Under the pieces are notes generated by a model. The model was given only the letters and a program-made list of their open reading frames with translations, did no database searches and was not told the origin of the DNA. From Litoreibacter albidus (GTDB lineage Bacteria; Pseudomonadota; Alphaproteobacteria; Rhodobacterales; Rhodobacteraceae), in NCBI RefSeq assembly GCF_900107015.1, contig NZ_FNOI01000009.1, positions 62,001-126,000 of the forward strand: DNA of 64,000 nt, given 5' to 3'. How positions within the stretch are numbered: position 1 is the first letter of the stretch; each line of letters starts with the position of its first letter. The position numbers and the translations under genes are program-made. Below are positions 16,495 through 24,976 of this stretch, in pieces.

Positions 16495-17793
16495 TCAGTA
16501 GCTTAGGTCAACCAGCCCCGTCGCGATGGACGGGAACAGCGTGAGTAACACTACCGCCATAACAAGCAGCAGGAAATACGGCACGACCATGCGCGTGATC
16601 TCGAAGATGCTGCGGTTGGTCAGCCCTTGGATCACAAACAGGTTGAACCCCAGCGGCGGCGTAATCTGCGCCATCTCCACCACGATAATCAGGTAGATGC
16701 CGAACCAGATCGGGTCAATCCCCGCCGCAATGACCGACGGCAGCACCACCGATGTGGTCAGAACCACAATGGAAATCCCGTCCAGAAAACAGCCCAGCAG
16801 GATGAAGAACAGCGTCAACACCGCAATCAGCCCATAGGTGCTCAACCCGCTGGAGGAGATGACCTGCGCCAGATCGGATGGCAGTCCGGAAAAGCTCATC
16901 GCGGAGGTCAGGAACGCCGCGCCCAGCAGGATAAACCCGATCATGGCGGAGGTCCGCGTCGCGCCGACAAGCGCCTCAATGAAAGCCGATTTGGTCAGGG
17001 ACCGCCCCAAAGCCGCAATGATAAGCGACCCCATCACGCCCAAGGCAGCGGCTTCCGTCGCGGTGGCAACACCTGCGTAAATCGAACCGATCACGCAGAA
17101 AATCAGGCCAACAACGGGGATCAGAAGCTTCATGCCACGAAGCCGTTCCAACATGGGAACACGGGCCTCGCGCGGGGGCATTTTGCCTTTGTTCAGCAGC
17201 GACCAGATCACGATATAGCTGGAAAACATCGCCATCAGCATCAGGCCAGGCACAACACCGGCGATGAACAAACGGTTGATGGAGACCTGCGCGGCGACGC
17301 CGTAGACGATCATCACAACCGACGGCGGAATAAGCAGCCCAAGGGTGCCCGATCCTGCCAGTGACCCGATGGTCAGCCGGTCGTCATAGCCGCGCTTTGA
17401 CAGCTCCGGCAGGGAGATTTTGCCGATGGTGGCCGTCGTCGCAGCGGAAGAGCCGGACACCGCCGCGAAGATGCCGCAGCCCACCACGTTCACATGCGCA
17501 AGACCACCCGGAAGGCGACCAAGCCACGGGGCAAGACCGGAAAACAAGTCCTCCGCCAAGCGGGTGCGGTACAGGATTTCGCCCATCCAGATAAACAGCG
17601 GCAGCGCTGTCAGCGTCCAGTTCGCGGAGGCCGACCACATCGTCGTTGCGAAAATGGCGTCCGCCGGTGTCGGCGTGAACACCATGAACACAACCAGCCC
17701 CGAAATGAGCAGCGATACCCCGACCCAGACCCCAAGGCCCAGCAGCAAGAACAGGACGAAAAGAAGCGTGACAACTTGTATGAGACTGTCCAT
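16495..17793 (-). CDS. TRAP transporter large permease, DctM type
   Basis: A 432-residue membrane protein with about 12 helices. It contains ALPLFIWMGEIL, NVVGCGIFAAVSGSSAATTATIG and TPPLGFNLFVIQG, all typical of DctM subunits. DctM uses the sodium gradient to drive solute uptake. It starts immediately after the DctQ stop (TAAATG) and is followed by the amidase. Confidence 0.95.
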   Translation of the reverse strand: MDSLIQVVTLLFVLFLLLGLGVWVGVSLLISGLVVFMVFTPTPADAIFATTMWSASANWTLTALPLFIWMGEILYRTRLAEDLFSGLAPWLGRLPGGLAHVNVVGCGIFAAVSGSSAATTATIGKISLPELSKRGYDDRLTIGSLAGSGTLGLLIPPSVVMIVYGVAAQVSINRLFIAGVVPGLMLMAMFSSYIVIWSLLNKGKMPPREARVPMLERLRGMKLLIPVVGLIFCVIGSIYAGVATATEAAALGVMGSLIIAALGRSLTKSAFIEALVGATRTSAMIGFILLGAAFLTSAMSFSGLPSDLAQVISSSGLSTYGLIAVLTLFFILLGCFLDGISIVVLTTSVVLPSVIAAGIDPIWFGIYLIIVVEMAQITPPLGFNLFVIQGLTNRSIFEITRMVVPYFLLLVMAVVLLTLFPSIATGLVDLSY

Positions 17794-18303
17794 TTAGACC
17801 TCTGTGCTTTCGGTGGATGCGGTGGTGATTTCAACCGGAAGGCCAAGGAACAGCCGGATCGCGCGCTCTGCCATGGCAGCCGTGAACAACACGCTCCCCA
17901 AGACCATTGCAATTTGCGGAATCCACAGCGGGACGGCGATCAAGCCGTGGCTGACGTCGTTGTAGCGATAGCTGTCCCACACGAAATCGATCAGGGCGAC
18001 GGTGCCCCATGCCAGCATCGCCAGCGCAATCAGGCTGGCGGCGATGTCCATGTAGCGGCCAAAGGGATCACGGATCAGCCCGCGCAGCGACGTCACACGG
18101 ATGTGGCTGCCGTGGATCAACGCGGACGGCAGCGCCAGAAAGATCGAGGCGCTCAACGCCCAAGCGGCGAAGTCATCAGCGGACGGTATCTGGTGCCCAA
18201 TGGCGCGCAGAAAGATTTGAAGAATGATCAAAACCGCGATGAAGCACAGCATGGCCGCAGCCAGCCCCCCACACCCTTTGTAGATCCAACGAGAAAAGGC
18301 CAT
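17794..18303 (-). CDS. TRAP transporter small permease, DctQ type
   Basis: A 169-residue protein with four predicted helices (about residues 12-33, 49-68, 88-108 and 130-152). It fits the DctQ family, with the helix-2 region DDFAAWALSASIFLALPSALIHGSHIRV. DctQ scaffolds DctM. It lies directly before DctM with no gap, and 77 bases after the binding-protein gene, where an intrinsic terminator sits. Confidence 0.93.
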   Translation of the reverse strand: MAFSRWIYKGCGGLAAAMLCFIAVLIILQIFLRAIGHQIPSADDFAAWALSASIFLALPSALIHGSHIRVTSLRGLIRDPFGRYMDIAASLIALAMLAWGTVALIDFVWDSYRYNDVSHGLIAVPLWIPQIAMVLGSVLFTAAMAERAIRLFLGLPVEITTASTESTEV

Positions 18304-18327
18304 CGCACTATGTCCTGATTTTGCTCT

Positions 18328-18358
18328 AAAAAAGGTGCCGCATCGCCTGCGGCACCTT
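18328..18358 (-). terminator. Intrinsic terminator/attenuator between DctP and DctQ
   Basis: A perfect 11-base-pair stem (AAGGTGCCGCA / TGCGGCACCTT) has a 5-base loop and is followed on the minus strand by six Ts. This is a textbook intrinsic terminator, 22 bases after the binding-protein stop. It probably lets only part of transcription reach the membrane subunits. Confidence 0.8.
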
Positions 18359-18380
18359 AGGTTTCAAACGTGAAGCGCTG

Positions 18381-19349
18381 TTATTTGGACAGCGCGTCGA
18401 TCACGGCCTGACCTTCTTCGCCAGTCTCCGCAGCCCATTCCGCACTCATCGTTTTGGCGATGGTGTCGAAGTCGGCGCGCAGACCCTCAGGTGTCTCGAT
18501 AACCTGCATTCCGTTCTCGGCCAGCGTGTCGGTGGCGGATTTGGTCGCCGCAACCGCTGCTTCCCAGCCGCGTGCTTCTGCCAAGTCGGATGCTTCCTGA
18601 ACGGCCGCCGCAACGTCGGCAGGCAGCGCGTCATAGGCGTCTTTGTTTACCAGAATGACGTTCTTCGGGATGAACGCTTTAACGTCGTAGTAATACGGCA
18701 CGTAGTCCCAAGCTTGGCTGTCAACGCCCGTGGTTGGCGATGTGATCATGCCGGAAATGACGCCTGTAGAGAACGCTTGCGAAATCTCGGAGGTGGCGAT
18801 CGTTGCCGGAACCGCGCCCATCAGCTCTGCCAAACGGGCGGTCGCTGGGTTGTAGGCGCGGAACTTCACGCCCTCAAACGACGACGCATCTTTGACTTCG
18901 GTTTGCATGTAGATGCCTTGTGGCGGCCACGGTGCGGAATACAGCATCACCAAACCGTCTTCGGCGAATTTCTCTTGGTAGATAGGCTTGGTCGCATCCC
19001 AGAGCTTCTTTGCGTCCTCGAATGTGGTCGCCAGCAATGGAACCGCATCGGCAGAGTAAATCGCATCTTCGTTGCCCAACGCGGACACGAGGACTTCGCC
19101 GATTGGCACGATACCGCGCTGCACGCCGCGCTTCAGGTCCGCACGCTTCAGCAGCACGGAGTTGGACACAACGTCGATCTTCAACGCGCCATCGGTCAGG
19201 CGCTCTACGTCTTCGGCAAAGCTGCGCGCGGTCTGGGTCAGGTAGTTGCCATCTGGGGCGTGGGCGGACATTTTCCATGTCTCGGCAGACGCCGCGACCG
19301 GCATGGCAAGCAGTGCAAACGCGCTAGCGGAAAAAAGAAGTGGTTTCAT
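18381..19349 (-). CDS. TRAP transporter substrate-binding protein, DctP type
   Basis: A 322-residue periplasmic protein. The signal peptide MKPLLFSASAFALLAMPVAASAE is cleaved after residue 22 or so. FEGVKFRAYNPATARLAELMGAVP holds the conserved Arg that binds a ligand carboxylate in DctP proteins. Thus the solute is likely an organic acid. The amidase downstream suggests that it also carries an amide. It is followed by a terminator-like hairpin before DctQ. Confidence 0.93.
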   Translation of the reverse strand: MKPLLFSASAFALLAMPVAASAETWKMSAHAPDGNYLTQTARSFAEDVERLTDGALKIDVVSNSVLLKRADLKRGVQRGIVPIGEVLVSALGNEDAIYSADAVPLLATTFEDAKKLWDATKPIYQEKFAEDGLVMLYSAPWPPQGIYMQTEVKDASSFEGVKFRAYNPATARLAELMGAVPATIATSEISQAFSTGVISGMITSPTTGVDSQAWDYVPYYYDVKAFIPKNVILVNKDAYDALPADVAAAVQEASDLAEARGWEAAVAATKSATDTLAENGMQVIETPEGLRADFDTIAKTMSAEWAAETGEEGQAVIDALSK

Positions 19350-19427
19350 GTTGGTTTCCCTTGAGGTTGGTTAATTCGAAATGGCCGCCGTCTTGCGCGG
19401 CGTTGCCATGGGTTACGTGTTACGGGG

Positions 19428-20099
19428 TCAGGCCGGAAACTCGCGCTGATCAAGCGACCAGAGCAGCGAGAAGGTTTGCGCATCTTCGACAGCGACTTCC
19501 AAGCTTTCGCGCATCTGATGCAGCGCGGCTTCTGCGGCGGGCTCTGTGGTGGTGTCGATCACGATAGCCGGTGCCAACACGCGGCCTTGTGTCTTCTCGG
19601 ACGGCAGCGGTGTGGACAGGGTCTCGTCCGGCACAAGATACTGGCAGTGCAAGACGCCATCAATCTGCGCGATATCGTTCAGCAATTGGTGAATGCGCTC
19701 AGCGTCGATGCCGTGCGCGCCCTCTGGCTTGTTCAGCACAACCATGGCGACATTGCCGCCCGCGCCAAACCCGACTTCCATCGCCACAGACATCACCCGA
19801 CGCCGTGTGTTCGACATCCGCGAGAAGTTGAGGTTCGACCAGCTCGTCTGCTGCGTGAACGCCTTGCGGTAGGCGTCCGTGGTGAAGCAACCAAGGTTGT
19901 CCGCACGGTAAAGCGCCAGATAGCGACGCGCCGAGCCGGACACCGCGCGGTAGCGACGTGCACCCGTGAAGCCCGGAATGCGCACGCGCTCTTCCATGTG
20001 CTCGCGGTCGTACCACAGGTTGAAATCCGCTTCGTGGTCGGGATCGACATCGCTCCAAACGTACAGTTGCGCTGGTTTTGATGTGTCGTGCTCTGTCAT
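19428..20099 (-). CDS. Unknown protein, dimeric alpha/beta-barrel type (two repeats)
   Basis: A 223-residue protein without signal peptide. The N-terminal half (about residues 10-75) reads DFNLWYDREHMEERVRIPGF...ARRYRAVSG...YLALYRA. This pattern is common in EthD/antibiotic-monooxygenase-like dimeric alpha/beta-barrel proteins. The C-terminal half may be a second copy. I chose the ATG at 20099 (MTEHDTSK). It lies between the LysR gene and DctP, so it is probably the first gene of the TRAP operon. Whether it is an enzyme is unknown. Confidence 0.65.
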   Translation of the reverse strand: MTEHDTSKPAQLYVWSDVDPDHEADFNLWYDREHMEERVRIPGFTGARRYRAVSGSARRYLALYRADNLGCFTTDAYRKAFTQQTSWSNLNFSRMSNTRRRVMSVAMEVGFGAGGNVAMVVLNKPEGAHGIDAERIHQLLNDIAQIDGVLHCQYLVPDETLSTPLPSEKTQGRVLAPAIVIDTTTEPAAEAALHQMRESLEVAVEDAQTFSLLWSLDQREFPA

Positions 20100-20136
20100 G
20101 TCGGGTCTTTCGTTGATGTGTCGGCGTGGCCCAGAC

Positions 20137-20152
20137 ACGCCCCGTGGGGCGT
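20137..20152 (-). promoter_or_regulatory. GC-rich hairpin in leader of the TRAP operon
   Basis: ACGCCCC / GGGGCGT pair around a 2-base loop, extended after a short bulge by CCAG/CTGG. It lies 38-53 bases before the start of the alpha/beta-barrel gene and could fold in the leader RNA. Confidence 0.35.
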
Positions 20153-20291
20153 TCTGGCCCCAACGCCGTGCAGACGATCAGGGAGGTTTTGAGGAACATT
20201 GTCCGGCGCTCGCGAAACCGCAAACGGAATAAATTGAACGGCAATGATCAGGTTTATTGAACGCCCCTTCAGCGGCGCTCATCGGGCGCAG

Positions 20292-21188
20292 CTACAACGC
20301 CGTCGCTACCCCATGCGCCTTGGCGCAGGCCACGGCAAGCTCCGATATCGCGCGGTATAGCTCCGCGTCGGAGGTCTGATGCCACGTGCAATAGAGTGGC
20401 AAATCAGGCAGTTGCGCCTCAAGGTTCAGGCGCACCAATGTGCGCGATTCCAGATCGGACCCACAGGGCAGCGTGGCCACGCCCAAACCGCGCTCCGTCA
20501 GCCGCACGATCGCGGCGAGCGAGGTCACGCAGTGTAAAACCGGCGGGCGCAAATGGTGCGCGTTAAACAGCTCCAGCGTGGATAAATACGGTCGCGATTT
20601 GCGGGTGAAGGTGATCAACGGCAGGTCGGCAATGTCGGGAATCGTCAGCACGCCACTGGGCAAACTTGCGGCCAATGCCTCGCTGGTGAACCACGCCAGT
20701 TGCAACGGTGGCAGCGGCATGGTCGAGACCATTTCCGCCTGCGTCTCATCTGTGGTGATCAACAGGTCCAGCGCGCCGCGCTCGAACTGGCTGGCGAGGC
20801 TGTTGGTCGGCTCCACCGTTAACTCCAACTCCAGCTTCGGGAAGGCTGTGGCAATCTCGGAGATTAGCTCCCCCAGCCAAGTGTGCACGACTGAGCTCAC
20901 CAGCCCCAACCGCACACGGCCCGCGCCCACCGTCACAATGCTCATGGTTTCGCGCAGCGACGCCTCCGCCGCGATCACGCGCTGCGCTTTTTCCAGCATC
21001 AAGGTGCCCGCCGCCGTCAGGCGGACTTCGTGATGCTCGCGGTCGAACAGCTGCGCGCTGAACTCGGTCTCTAACGATGATATCCGGCTGGACACCGTGG
21101 CTTGCGACACATTCAACTGCTGGGCCGCAGCCCGAAAGCTGCCCAAAGAGGCGACGCGCAAAAACGTCTCTAGAAATCGGGTGTTCAC
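20292..21188 (-). CDS. LysR-family transcriptional regulator
   Basis: A 298-residue regulator. The helix-turn-helix occupies about residues 3-60 (LGSFRAAAQQLNVSQATVSSRISSLE), followed by the effector-binding domain from about residue 88. It is on the same strand as the TRAP operon, which starts 192 bases downstream, so it may activate that operon in response to the imported compound. LysR genes usually lie divergent from their targets, so the arrangement is slightly unusual. Confidence 0.93.
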   Translation of the reverse strand: MNTRFLETFLRVASLGSFRAAAQQLNVSQATVSSRISSLETEFSAQLFDREHHEVRLTAAGTLMLEKAQRVIAAEASLRETMSIVTVGAGRVRLGLVSSVVHTWLGELISEIATAFPKLELELTVEPTNSLASQFERGALDLLITTDETQAEMVSTMPLPPLQLAWFTSEALAASLPSGVLTIPDIADLPLITFTRKSRPYLSTLELFNAHHLRPPVLHCVTSLAAIVRLTERGLGVATLPCGSDLESRTLVRLNLEAQLPDLPLYCTWHQTSDAELYRAISELAVACAKAHGVATAL

Positions 21189-21205
21189 GGCGCGTCCCTC
21201 TTGGC

Positions 21206-21280
21206 GGTAGTGGCAGGGCTTCTTGATGCGTTTGGTGTCAGGTTACAACCGAAACACATGCCCCCATCAAGGACACTACC
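21206..21280. promoter_or_regulatory. Nested inverted repeats between the ABC operon end and the LysR gene
   Basis: GGTAGTG (21206-21212) and CTTGATG (21222-21228) are matched by CATCAAG (21265-21271) and CACTACC (21274-21280). The spacing differs on the two sides. This may be a LysR-type autoregulatory site or a loose terminator for the ABC operon. The region is only 125 bases long. Confidence 0.35.
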
Positions 21281-21313
21281 ACAGCGGGTCGCGCTGCGCC
21301 CGCCAAATTGACG

Positions 21314-22990
21314 CTACAAGCTGGGCATCAAGCTGATCAACTCACGGGTGTAGGGATCGCGGGGGGCTTCGAACAAAGCCTCCGTCTCGGCCAGTTCGCA
21401 CAGCTGCCCGTTGCGCATGACCGCCACGCGGTCGCACATCTGGCGCACGACGGGCAGGTCGTGGCTGATGAACAGGATCGTCAGATCAAGCGCGTCGCGC
21501 AGGTCTTTCAGAAGGTTCAAAATCTGCGCCTGAATGGACACATCCAGCGCCGAGGTCGGCTCGTCACAAATCAGAAATCTGGGCCGTGTGGCAAGGGCGC
21601 GGGCGATGGAGATACGCTGGCGCTGACCGCCGGAGAACTCATGCGGAAACTTAGCCCCCGCCGCCGCGCCAAGCCCGACAACCTCCAGCAAGTCACCGAC
21701 AATTCTGCTGGTCTCGCTGGCCGTCTCGCTTAGGCGGTTGTGGTGGATTGGCTCCGCCACGATATCGCGCACCCGCATCCTTGGGTTCAATGATGAATAC
21801 GGATCTTGAAAGATCATCTGGATCTGACGTCGCAGCGCTTGGCGCTCATGCGACGACGCGATTTTCGCCATGTCCTGACCGTCAAAGGTGATGCTGCCTG
21901 TGTCTGGCGCGTGAATGCCCGCGATCATCCGCGCGACGGTGGATTTGCCGCTGCCGGACTCTCCCACCAGCCCCAAAACCTCGCCGCGGTTGATGTCGAA
22001 ATTTAGATCCTTAACCGCATCAATATAGCTGCGGTTCTTTGGCAGGATGGCGTTGCGGGTCAGGAACCGCATGCCCAATCCGCGCACCTGAACCAGCGGT
22101 CCGGTGCCCTGATTTTCGTCTTTTCCCTTGGAGCGCAGCCAGTCATCCGTCAGCGTCATTTCCTGCGGTGCAGGGGCACCATCGGGCTGGTAGGTGAGGC
22201 TGGGGAAGCGGTCCAACTTGCGTTCCCCGCGGGGAACCGCCGCCAAAAGGCTTTGTGTATAAGGGTGTTGCGGGTCGTGGATGATCTGCGCGGTCTTGCC
22301 TTCCTCGACCAAGGCCCCGTGATACATGACCGCCACGCGGTCAGCGGTTTGCGCGATCACCCCCATATCATGGGTCACCAAGATGACCCCCACACCGCGA
22401 CTGACGGCGAGGTCACGGATGAGGTCAAGGATTTGCGCCTGCACCGAGACATCTAGCGCCGTGGTGGGTTCATCCGCGATGATCAGATCGGGCTGCGAGC
22501 ACAGCGCCAGCGCGATCACCACCCGTTGCCGCATCCCGCCGGAAAACTGGTGCGGGTACTGGGTAATGCGTGTTTCCGCATCGGCAATCCCGACCTGATC
22601 CAACAGGGAGACCGCCTCGTCGTGGGCCTCGGCTCTGGTCATGCGGCGGTGGGTGCGGATGGTTTCCGTCAACTGCTGCGCCACAGTGTAGAGCGGGTTC
22701 AGGCTGGTAAGCGGGTCTTGAAAGATCATCGACACCCGCGCCCCGCGCAGGTTGGCAATGCTGCGGGCGTCCTGCCCGTCGATCAGGATTTCACCCCCAG
22801 CCACGCGACCGGGGGCATCGAGCAGCCCCATGACCGCCGTGCCGATGGTGGATTTTCCGGCGCCGGATTCCCCGACCAGCCCAAGGATTTCGCCCCGCTC
22901 CACCGACAGTGTGACGTCGCGCACTGCGGTGAAGGTGGACTTGCGGGACGGGTATTCGACCGTCAGATTTTTGATAGCGAGAAGGGACAT
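21314..22990 (-). CDS. Double-domain ABC transporter ATPase, dipeptide/opine type
   Basis: A 558-residue protein with two complete ATPase domains. Domain 1: Walker A GESGAGKST (about residues 39-47), signature FSGGMRQRV, Walker [13 protein letters not shown]. Domain 2: Walker A GESGSGKST, signature FSGGQRQRI, Walker B FLICDEPTSALD. The oligopeptide-type C-terminal motif is present after each. It is the last gene of the operon, 15 bases after the DppC-type permease. It fuels uptake of peptides or similar solutes. Confidence 0.95.
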   Translation of the reverse strand: MSLLAIKNLTVEYPSRKSTFTAVRDVTLSVERGEILGLVGESGAGKSTIGTAVMGLLDAPGRVAGGEILIDGQDARSIANLRGARVSMIFQDPLTSLNPLYTVAQQLTETIRTHRRMTRAEAHDEAVSLLDQVGIADAETRITQYPHQFSGGMRQRVVIALALCSQPDLIIADEPTTALDVSVQAQILDLIRDLAVSRGVGVILVTHDMGVIAQTADRVAVMYHGALVEEGKTAQIIHDPQHPYTQSLLAAVPRGERKLDRFPSLTYQPDGAPAPQEMTLTDDWLRSKGKDENQGTGPLVQVRGLGMRFLTRNAILPKNRSYIDAVKDLNFDINRGEVLGLVGESGSGKSTVARMIAGIHAPDTGSITFDGQDMAKIASSHERQALRRQIQMIFQDPYSSLNPRMRVRDIVAEPIHHNRLSETASETSRIVGDLLEVVGLGAAAGAKFPHEFSGGQRQRISIARALATRPRFLICDEPTSALDVSIQAQILNLLKDLRDALDLTILFISHDLPVVRQMCDRVAVMRNGQLCELAETEALFEAPRDPYTRELISLMPSL

Positions 22991-23005
22991 GTGCTGGACC
23001 TCTAC

Positions 23006-23944
23006 TTAGCGCGATTTCGGGTCAAGCACGTCGCGCAGCCAGTCCCCCAGAAGGTTCACCGACAGCACCAACAACGCCAGCGTCAGCCCCGGATAGATCA
23101 GCATCCAGCGCTCTCCGGAAAAGATGAAGTCATTCCCGATACGAATGAGCGTGCCCAGCGATGGCTCCCCTGCGGGGATACCCAGACCGAGGAAGCTTAG
23201 CGTTGCTTCCCCAAGGATGGCGACACCCAGATTGATCGTCGCAATCACCAGCACCGGACCCATGACATTGGGCAGAATGTGGCGTGCCATAATCAGCCAT
23301 GGGCCGCGCCCGATCACCTGCGCCGCCATCACGTATTCGCGGCTTTTCTCAACCATCGCGGAGGCGCGCACGGTGCGCGCGACCTGCGGCCAGATCGAGA
23401 GGGCCATGGCCAGAATGATCACGAAGACGGCCAGTTCATCATGCTGATCGCGCGACAGAAAACTGCGCGTCACCCCGTCAATCAACAAGGCGACCATGAT
23501 CGCCGGAAAGGTCATCTGGATATCAACGATCCGCATGATAATCGCGTCCACCAAGCCGCCGAAATACCCCGCCAGAAGCCCCAGAAACAGCCCTGCCACC
23601 ACAGCGAGGCTCACCGACACCGCGCCCACGAACACAGAGGTGCGGGTGCCGTAAAGGATCGTCGAGAACAGGTCGCGCCCTTGGTTGTCCGTGCCCAGCA
23701 AAAAGGCGGGATCGCCGCCACTGTTCCACGCGGGCGGGAGCAGGGAATTCATCAGGTCGATGGAGCCTTTGTCGAACGGGTCGAAAGGGGCAATCACAGG
23801 GGCCAGAAGCGCCGCGCCGATCATCAGCACGAAGACCAGACCGGCGACCACCGTCACCGGAGAGCTGCGGAATTTATAACCCGCGTCGCTGTCGAGCAGG
23901 CGCATGATGAGGTTGGGGGATCGCTCTGGGTTCATTTGCGTCAC
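23006..23944 (-). CDS. ABC transporter permease, DppC type
   Basis: A 312-residue membrane protein. The motif LGTDNQGRDLFSTILYGTRTS before the helical core and the EAA loop AAQVIGRGPWLIMARHILPN are typical. The C-terminus is LLGDWLRDVLDPKSR. It starts inside the stop of the DppB-type gene (4-base overlap). Confidence 0.94.
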   Translation of the reverse strand: MTQMNPERSPNLIMRLLDSDAGYKFRSSPVTVVAGLVFVLMIGAALLAPVIAPFDPFDKGSIDLMNSLLPPAWNSGGDPAFLLGTDNQGRDLFSTILYGTRTSVFVGAVSVSLAVVAGLFLGLLAGYFGGLVDAIIMRIVDIQMTFPAIMVALLIDGVTRSFLSRDQHDELAVFVIILAMALSIWPQVARTVRASAMVEKSREYVMAAQVIGRGPWLIMARHILPNVMGPVLVIATINLGVAILGEATLSFLGLGIPAGEPSLGTLIRIGNDFIFSGERWMLIYPGLTLALLVLSVNLLGDWLRDVLDPKSR

Positions 23945-24912
23945 CGTGACCGGACCCGCAGGCGCGGATCGACAAGAAGATAAAGTAAGTCAACGATCAG
24001 ATTGATCGAAACGAAGATCAGCGCGACCAGCAGCAGATAGGTGGACATCACCGGAATATCGACGGTGGAGATCGCCTGAATGAACAGCAACCCAATGCCC
24101 GGCCACTGGAAAACGCTTTCCGTCACGATGCCGAAAGCGATGATAGAGCCAAGCTGCAACCCCGCGATGGTCAGCACCGGAACCAGCGTGTTTTTCAGCG
24201 CGTGGCCATAGTTGATGCGCCCCTTCGCGATGCCACGGGCACGGGCGAACTTGATGTAATCGGTGCGCATGACGTCTAGAATTTCAGCGCGCACCAGCCG
24301 CATGATGAAGGTCATCTGAAACAGCCCCAACGTGCAGGCGGGCAAGATGATGGAGTGCCAGCCCGACCCCGTCAGAAGCCCTGTGGTCCACCAGCCCAGA
24401 TCGACGGTTTCACCGCGCCCGAAGGTCGGGAACAGGTTTAGCTCCACCCCGAAGATCAGGATCAACATGATGCCGATGAAGAATGTCGGCAGCGATATGC
24501 CCGCCAACGACAGGATCAAGAACGCCCGCGACAGCCAGCTTTCGGGGTAGAGCCCCGAATAGACGCCCATGGGGATGCCGACGATTAACGCGATACCGAA
24601 GGCGACCAAGCTGAGCTCTATCGAGGCGGGGAGACGCTCCGCCAGTAGCGTCGCCACGGGTTGCCCCATCTGGTAGGACAGGCCGAAGTCGCCTTGCACC
24701 GCGCGCAGCACGAATTGGCCGAATTGGACCGGCAAAGAATTGTTGAGCCCCATTGCCTCGCGCAGGGCGGCGCGGTCTTCTGCGGTCGTGTCCAAGCTGA
24801 CCATCTGCGCCACCGGATCACCGGCGAAGCGGAACATCACGAAGGCCAGAAGCGCCACGACGATCAGCACCACGGCGGCTTGGAACAGACGCTCTATTAG
24901 AAAACGGATCAT
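23941..24912 (-). CDS. ABC transporter permease, DppB type
   Basis: A 323-residue membrane protein. Family marks are GDFGLSYQMGQPV, the EAA loop FARARGIAKGRINYGHALKN and the C-terminal DLLYLLVDPRLRVRSR. I chose ATG 24912 (MIRFLIERLF) because GGAGAA sits 5 bases before it. An upstream ATG at 24933 has no such site. It follows the binding-protein gene after a hairpin. Confidence 0.93.
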   Translation of the reverse strand: MIRFLIERLFQAAVVLIVVALLAFVMFRFAGDPVAQMVSLDTTAEDRAALREAMGLNNSLPVQFGQFVLRAVQGDFGLSYQMGQPVATLLAERLPASIELSLVAFGIALIVGIPMGVYSGLYPESWLSRAFLILSLAGISLPTFFIGIMLILIFGVELNLFPTFGRGETVDLGWWTTGLLTGSGWHSIILPACTLGLFQMTFIMRLVRAEILDVMRTDYIKFARARGIAKGRINYGHALKNTLVPVLTIAGLQLGSIIAFGIVTESVFQWPGIGLLFIQAISTVDIPVMSTYLLLVALIFVSINLIVDLLYLLVDPRLRVRSR

Positions 24913-24938
24913 GTCATTCTCCGGCGGGGGCAAGGCAT

Positions 24939-24965
24939 AAGCGGCCCCAAGGTGCGGGGCCGCTT
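24939..24965 (-). terminator. Intercistronic hairpin after peptide binding-protein gene
   Basis: A perfect 10-base-pair stem (AAGCGGCCCC / GGGGCCGCTT) has a 7-base loop, 11 bases after the binding-protein stop. No T run follows. It is likely an RNA stabiliser or weak attenuator. Confidence 0.7.
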
Positions 24966-24976
24966 CGGGCTAGGGT

